8,240 nucleotides of DNA from Deltaproteobacteria bacterium (GTDB taxonomy: Bacteria > Desulfobacterota > Dissulfuribacteria > Dissulfuribacterales > QOAL01), in NCBI GenBank assembly GCA_026988585.1, contig JALSKY010000260.1:1-8240 (forward strand). The letters are read 5' to 3'. How positions within the stretch are numbered: position 1 is the first letter of the stretch; each line of letters starts with the position of its first letter. The notes beneath the pieces are model-generated. The model was not told where the DNA came from. It saw only the letters and a list, made by a program, of their open reading frames with translations, and did not search any database. The position numbers were made by a program, and so were the translations under genes. Shown here piece after piece: positions 5,833 to 8,240 of this stretch.

Positions 5833-6837
5833 ATGAAAACCAGAAATTTTTCCAACAATGGTGGTTGTCTCTCCTATCTCTCTCTGCTCAGACAAGGAAC
5901 CCAGCTCTTTTTCCTGGTTTATTCCATGGTGATTGGCTGGAATTTTTACAGGTTTTATCACTGGGCTATAAGCGGCCAGGGGGCCCAGCCAATGCGTCCG
6001 CCAGGTATTGAAGCCTTTTTGCCTATAAGCGCACTGGTAGCACTGAAGCCTTTCCTGTTGCAAGGCAGGTATGATCTGATACATCCTGCAGGGCTGACCA
6101 TCTTCCTGGCCTTCATGACAGGATCTTTCTTGTTTAGAAAGGGGTTTTGTGGGTGGATATGTCCTGTGGGTACTATTTCCAACTATGTTGAACGGATGAG
6201 TGGTTCACTGCAGCTCAAAAGGCGTATTCCTCCATGGATCGGATTCCCTCTTATGGGACTGAAATATGTAATCCTTGCCTTTTTTCTATTTGCAATCTTC
6301 ATACAGATGGATTTGCAGCAGGTATCCTCTTTCCTCTTCTCCCCTTACAATCTTGCTGCTGATGCGCAGATGCTTCGATTTTTTATGGCTCCTGGCAAGA
6401 TATTTCTTATGGTGGTTGGAGTGCTTTTCTTGTTGTCTCTTTTCGTAAGAAATTTCTGGTGCAGATTTTTATGTCCGTATGGAGTCTTCTTGGGAATATT
6501 GGCCTTTTTCGGACCTGTTCAGATACGAAGAGTGCCTGAAGAGTGTATTCAATGCGGAAAATGTGATCAATTTTGTCCGGCAGGTATTCGCATTAGCAGC
6601 TTGGAAACCGTTAGAAAGGTTGAATGTATCGGTTGCCTCGAATGTGTGGCATCGTGTCCAGAAGAATGTGTTCGGCCTGGCATTGGCAGGAAAATTTTTC
6701 TGCCTGTCTTGATAATTCCAGCAGGCACATGCGCTGTGCTGGCAGTAGCTTGGTTTTTAGGGGTGGTTACTGGTCATTGGCACAGTCATATACCGCCTGA
6801 AATGTTCGCCAAGTTTTATCGCATGTTGGCGCAGTGA
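5833..6837 (+). CDS. Membrane-bound 4Fe-4S polyferredoxin, NapH/MauN type
   Basis: This 334-residue inner-membrane electron-transfer protein has hydrophobic segments near 22-42, 62-76, 86-103, 143-158, 188-205, 212-227 and 288-311. Two CxxxCP motifs sit next to membrane helices (C106/C110 in CGWICPVG; C210/C214 in CRFLCPYG), as in NapH, NosR and CcoG relatives. Two classical 4Fe-4S sites follow: C238, C241, C244, C248 and C265, C268, C271, C275, both ending in CP. Family members pass electrons between the quinone pool and redox partners. The C-terminal end carries three histidines (GHWHSH, 314-319), possible cofactor ligands. An in-frame stop at 5806 with no intervening start codon fixes the start at 5833. 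No partner oxidoreductase is adjacent, so the electron acceptor is unknown; it may stand alone. Confidence 0.87.
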   Translation: MKTRNFSNNGGCLSYLSLLRQGTQLFFLVYSMVIGWNFYRFYHWAISGQGAQPMRPPGIEAFLPISALVALKPFLLQGRYDLIHPAGLTIFLAFMTGSFLFRKGFCGWICPVGTISNYVERMSGSLQLKRRIPPWIGFPLMGLKYVILAFFLFAIFIQMDLQQVSSFLFSPYNLAADAQMLRFFMAPGKIFLMVVGVLFLLSLFVRNFWCRFLCPYGVFLGILAFFGPVQIRRVPEECIQCGKCDQFCPAGIRISSLETVRKVECIGCLECVASCPEECVRPGIGRKIFLPVLIIPAGTCAVLAVAWFLGVVTGHWHSHIPPEMFAKFYRMLAQ

Positions 6838-6880
6838 TATCGCGTGTAAATGATATTGATGGGTTTATCGCACTGTTTTT
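6832..6880 (+). terminator. Weak possible terminator at the end of the Fe-S gene
   Basis: CAGTG-ATA (6832-6839, containing the TGA stop) can pair with TAT-CG-CACTG (6866-6875), leaving a two-base bulge, and five T follow (6876-6880). The 26-base loop makes it a poor terminator, so read-through into the hydrolase gene 75 bases downstream is possible. Confidence 0.25.
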
Positions 6881-6912
6881 ATGGTTGATTTTTGGAAAAC
6901 GGAGACCTTCGT

Positions 6913-7659
6913 ATGACAACAAAGTATACCATTCATCCCATCGTTGTAGGCACCAAAGTTTTTGATAAGGGTATGATGACCTATCAGCACGATTATGGCG
7001 TCAGATATACAATTCCCATTTATGCCTGGTATCTTGAAGGAGGTGACAAGAAAATTCTTATTGATACTGGTGAAATGCATCCAATCGTTTCTGAAGACCG
7101 GGAAAAGGCTATTGGTGGCAAGATTTATACCCTGGAGGAGGGGCTGGCCCGTTATGGCATTGCCCCGGACGATATCGAGATCGTGATCCATACCCATCTC
7201 CATTCAGATCATTGTGAGAATGATTATAAGTGTACCAATGCCCGTTTCTTTATTCATGAAAAGGAACTGGAGACCATTTCCAATCCCCATCCTCTTGATT
7301 ACCGATATGTAGAAGATTTTATTTATGAAATACGAGATGCAGGACAGATCGAAGTGGTTCGTGGGGACCAGGAACTGCTGCCAGGAATATCAGTCATGCA
7401 CACGCCTGCACATACCCCCGGCGGTATGACTGTCTTTATCGATACAGATAGGGGAAAGACTGCTATTACCGGTTTTTGCGTCATCAGGGAAAATTTTGAG
7501 CCTCCACCTCAAATTAGAGCAATGGAACTTGAAGTAATCCCGCCAGGCACCCATATCAATACTTATGAGGCATATGACATATTGCTGAAAATCAGGGATA
7601 TGGCAGATGTTATTATCCCTCTTCATGAACCAGAATTCGCATCGGTAGAAAAGGTATAA
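6913..7659 (+). CDS. Metallo-beta-lactamase-fold hydrolase, AHL-lactonase-like family
   Basis: This 248-residue soluble protein is a member of the metallo-beta-lactamase fold, nearest in layout to the N-acyl-homoserine-lactonase-like family. Visible ligands are the H95-x-H97-x-D99-H100 motif (THLHSDH), H167 in HTPAHTPGG, and a terminal H238 in IIPLHEP; D51 of the early IDTG turn is also present. The metal-bridging aspartate usually found after the strand following HTPG is absent: the segment reads ITGFCVIRENF (185-195), with F188 or C189 at that place. Lactone hydrolysis should therefore not be assumed. The ATG at 6913 has GGAG (6901-6904) eight bases upstream; an in-frame TTG at 6892 would place that site inside the gene. 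It lies 75 bases after the Fe-S gene and may share its transcript. Confidence 0.82.
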   Translation: MTTKYTIHPIVVGTKVFDKGMMTYQHDYGVRYTIPIYAWYLEGGDKKILIDTGEMHPIVSEDREKAIGGKIYTLEEGLARYGIAPDDIEIVIHTHLHSDHCENDYKCTNARFFIHEKELETISNPHPLDYRYVEDFIYEIRDAGQIEVVRGDQELLPGISVMHTPAHTPGGMTVFIDTDRGKTAITGFCVIRENFEPPPQIRAMELEVIPPGTHINTYEAYDILLKIRDMADVIIPLHEPEFASVEKV

Positions 7660-7899
7660 GTAAGAAGCGAATTATTATACTTTTCTCTAATGGAGATCGA
7701 GGTAGCGCAAGGCATCTGAGAAGATTAGCAAGATAAATGGCTTTATAGGGACGATTTCATAACAGATCAATCTTTTATTCGAGCTCTCAATGCCACTGTA
7801 AGCAATATTCGCCTGTCCCCTGAAAATTTTGGGCATGGGCAGAGTAAAAGTGTTATCATAAATACTCCTTGAAAACCTGTCCCAAGGGGTTGTTTTTTT
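7660..7899. other. 240-base intergenic stretch with little recognisable content
   Basis: No convincing gene, RNA or terminator is visible between the hydrolase and the phosphotransferase. The octamer CCTGTCCC occurs twice in direct orientation, at 7812-7819 and 7876-7883. A weak promoter-like pair, TTGGGC (7829-7834) and TATCAT (7854-7859), has a poor 19-base spacing. AAGGGG at 7884-7889 is the probable ribosome-binding site of the next gene, ten bases before its ATG. Only eight- or nine-codon ORFs without ribosome-binding sites occur. Confidence 0.4.
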
Positions 7900-8240
7900 A
7901 TGACAGAAAGGCAGGAAGATATTGTGCCGGAAGTTGTCACGCGGCTGAAGCCCGATGGTTCTGATCGTATGTTTTATAGAGTCCTCTGGAATGGGCATTC
8001 AGCCATCAGGATGAATCCTGCCCCTGGCTTGCAGGGAATCCGGGAGGCCAGGAGTTTTTTCCTCATTGGATCCCATCTATTTCAGGCTGGTCTGCCTGTG
8101 CCGGAGATATTTGAATATGATCCTGAAACCGGTGTTCTCATTGTGGAGGATCTCGGTGATTTGCGCCTGTTTGATCTGGCTGTAAAGGCGGGGGAAAACA
8201 GAAGTCGCCAGGAACTCTTGGATGTTTACGAGGGTGTTGT
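7900..8240 (+). CDS. Phosphotransferase of the APH family, AmgK-like (5' part only)
   Basis: The 114 visible residues are the N-terminal lobe of an aminoglycoside-phosphotransferase-fold kinase. Features include a nucleotide loop, PDGSDRMFYRV (18-28); a strand, SAIRMNP (34-40), where the usual catalytic lysine is not seen and R37 or M38 occupies the site, as also happens in the N-acetylmuramate/N-acetylglucosamine anomeric kinase AmgK; GIREARSFFLIGSHL (46-60); GLPVPEIFEYD (64-74); and the hinge IVEDLGD (81-87). This pattern points to an AmgK-type sugar kinase of peptidoglycan recycling rather than a resistance enzyme. A MurU-like nucleotidyltransferase beyond the right edge would support that. 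The catalytic loop and DFG-like motif lie outside the window. The ATG has AAGGGG ten bases upstream. Confidence 0.78.
   Translation, partial: MTERQEDIVPEVVTRLKPDGSDRMFYRVLWNGHSAIRMNPAPGLQGIREARSFFLIGSHLFQAGLPVPEIFEYDPETGVLIVEDLGDLRLFDLAVKAGENRSRQELLDVYEGV

Noticed and set aside
7871..7898. Terminator or attenuator from AACC/GGTT with the following T run just before the phosphotransferase start
   Set aside because: The stem needs bulges and has only a few pairs; the AAGGGG is better explained as the ribosome-binding site.
7687..7998. 103-codon minus-strand ORF spanning the 7660-7899 gap
   Set aside because: It overlaps the start of the phosphotransferase gene antisense, shows no family motif and no credible ribosome-binding site.

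Overview
The window reads as the chromosome of a Gram-negative anaerobe, most likely a Desulfobacterota (deltaproteobacterial) lineage. The support is indirect: a futalosine-route menaquinone gene (mqnB), a PEP-CTERM sorted secreted protease, YkgJ-type cysteine-cluster proteins and a membrane polyferredoxin of the NapH type. No rRNA, tRNA, CRISPR array, insertion sequence or phage gene is visible. The window can be read as gene-dense chromosome, cut inside a gene at both ends.

Layout. Bases 1-1214 are read on the minus strand: a cysteine-rich protein (1214-639), then mqnB (635 to beyond the left edge), three bases apart. From 1407 onward everything is on the plus strand. First comes a YkgJ-family cysteine-cluster protein (1407-2315), divergent from the minus-strand pair and sharing its cysteine spacing. 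Then a 137-base leader with potential hairpins precedes an ABC transporter ATPase (2453-3232) and its permease (3246-3983), of the nitrate/taurine/sulfonate type but with no binding protein in view. Next are a small beta-carbonic-anhydrase-like protein (4149-4529, TTG start), a secreted PEP-CTERM metalloprotease (4677-5657) with its own good sigma-70 promoter and a strong terminator, a membrane 4Fe-4S protein (5833-6837) that appears to be transcribed leaderless, a metallo-beta-lactamase-fold hydrolase (6913-7659), and the start of an AmgK-like sugar/aminoglycoside phosphotransferase (7900 to beyond the right edge).

How it fits together. The window looks like a series of short, mostly independent transcription units rather than one pathway. 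The clear co-transcribed pairs are the cysteine-rich gene with mqnB, and the ABC ATPase with its permease. Redox and quinone themes recur (menaquinone synthesis, two cysteine-cluster proteins, a polyferredoxin that could exchange electrons with the quinone pool), but a functional link among them is inference only. I do not see a complete new defence or mobile system. The most interesting points are smaller: the head-to-head pair with matched cysteine spacing, a seven-codon leader ORF, a leaderless promoter, and several recognisable enzymes or ATPases with a key residue replaced.
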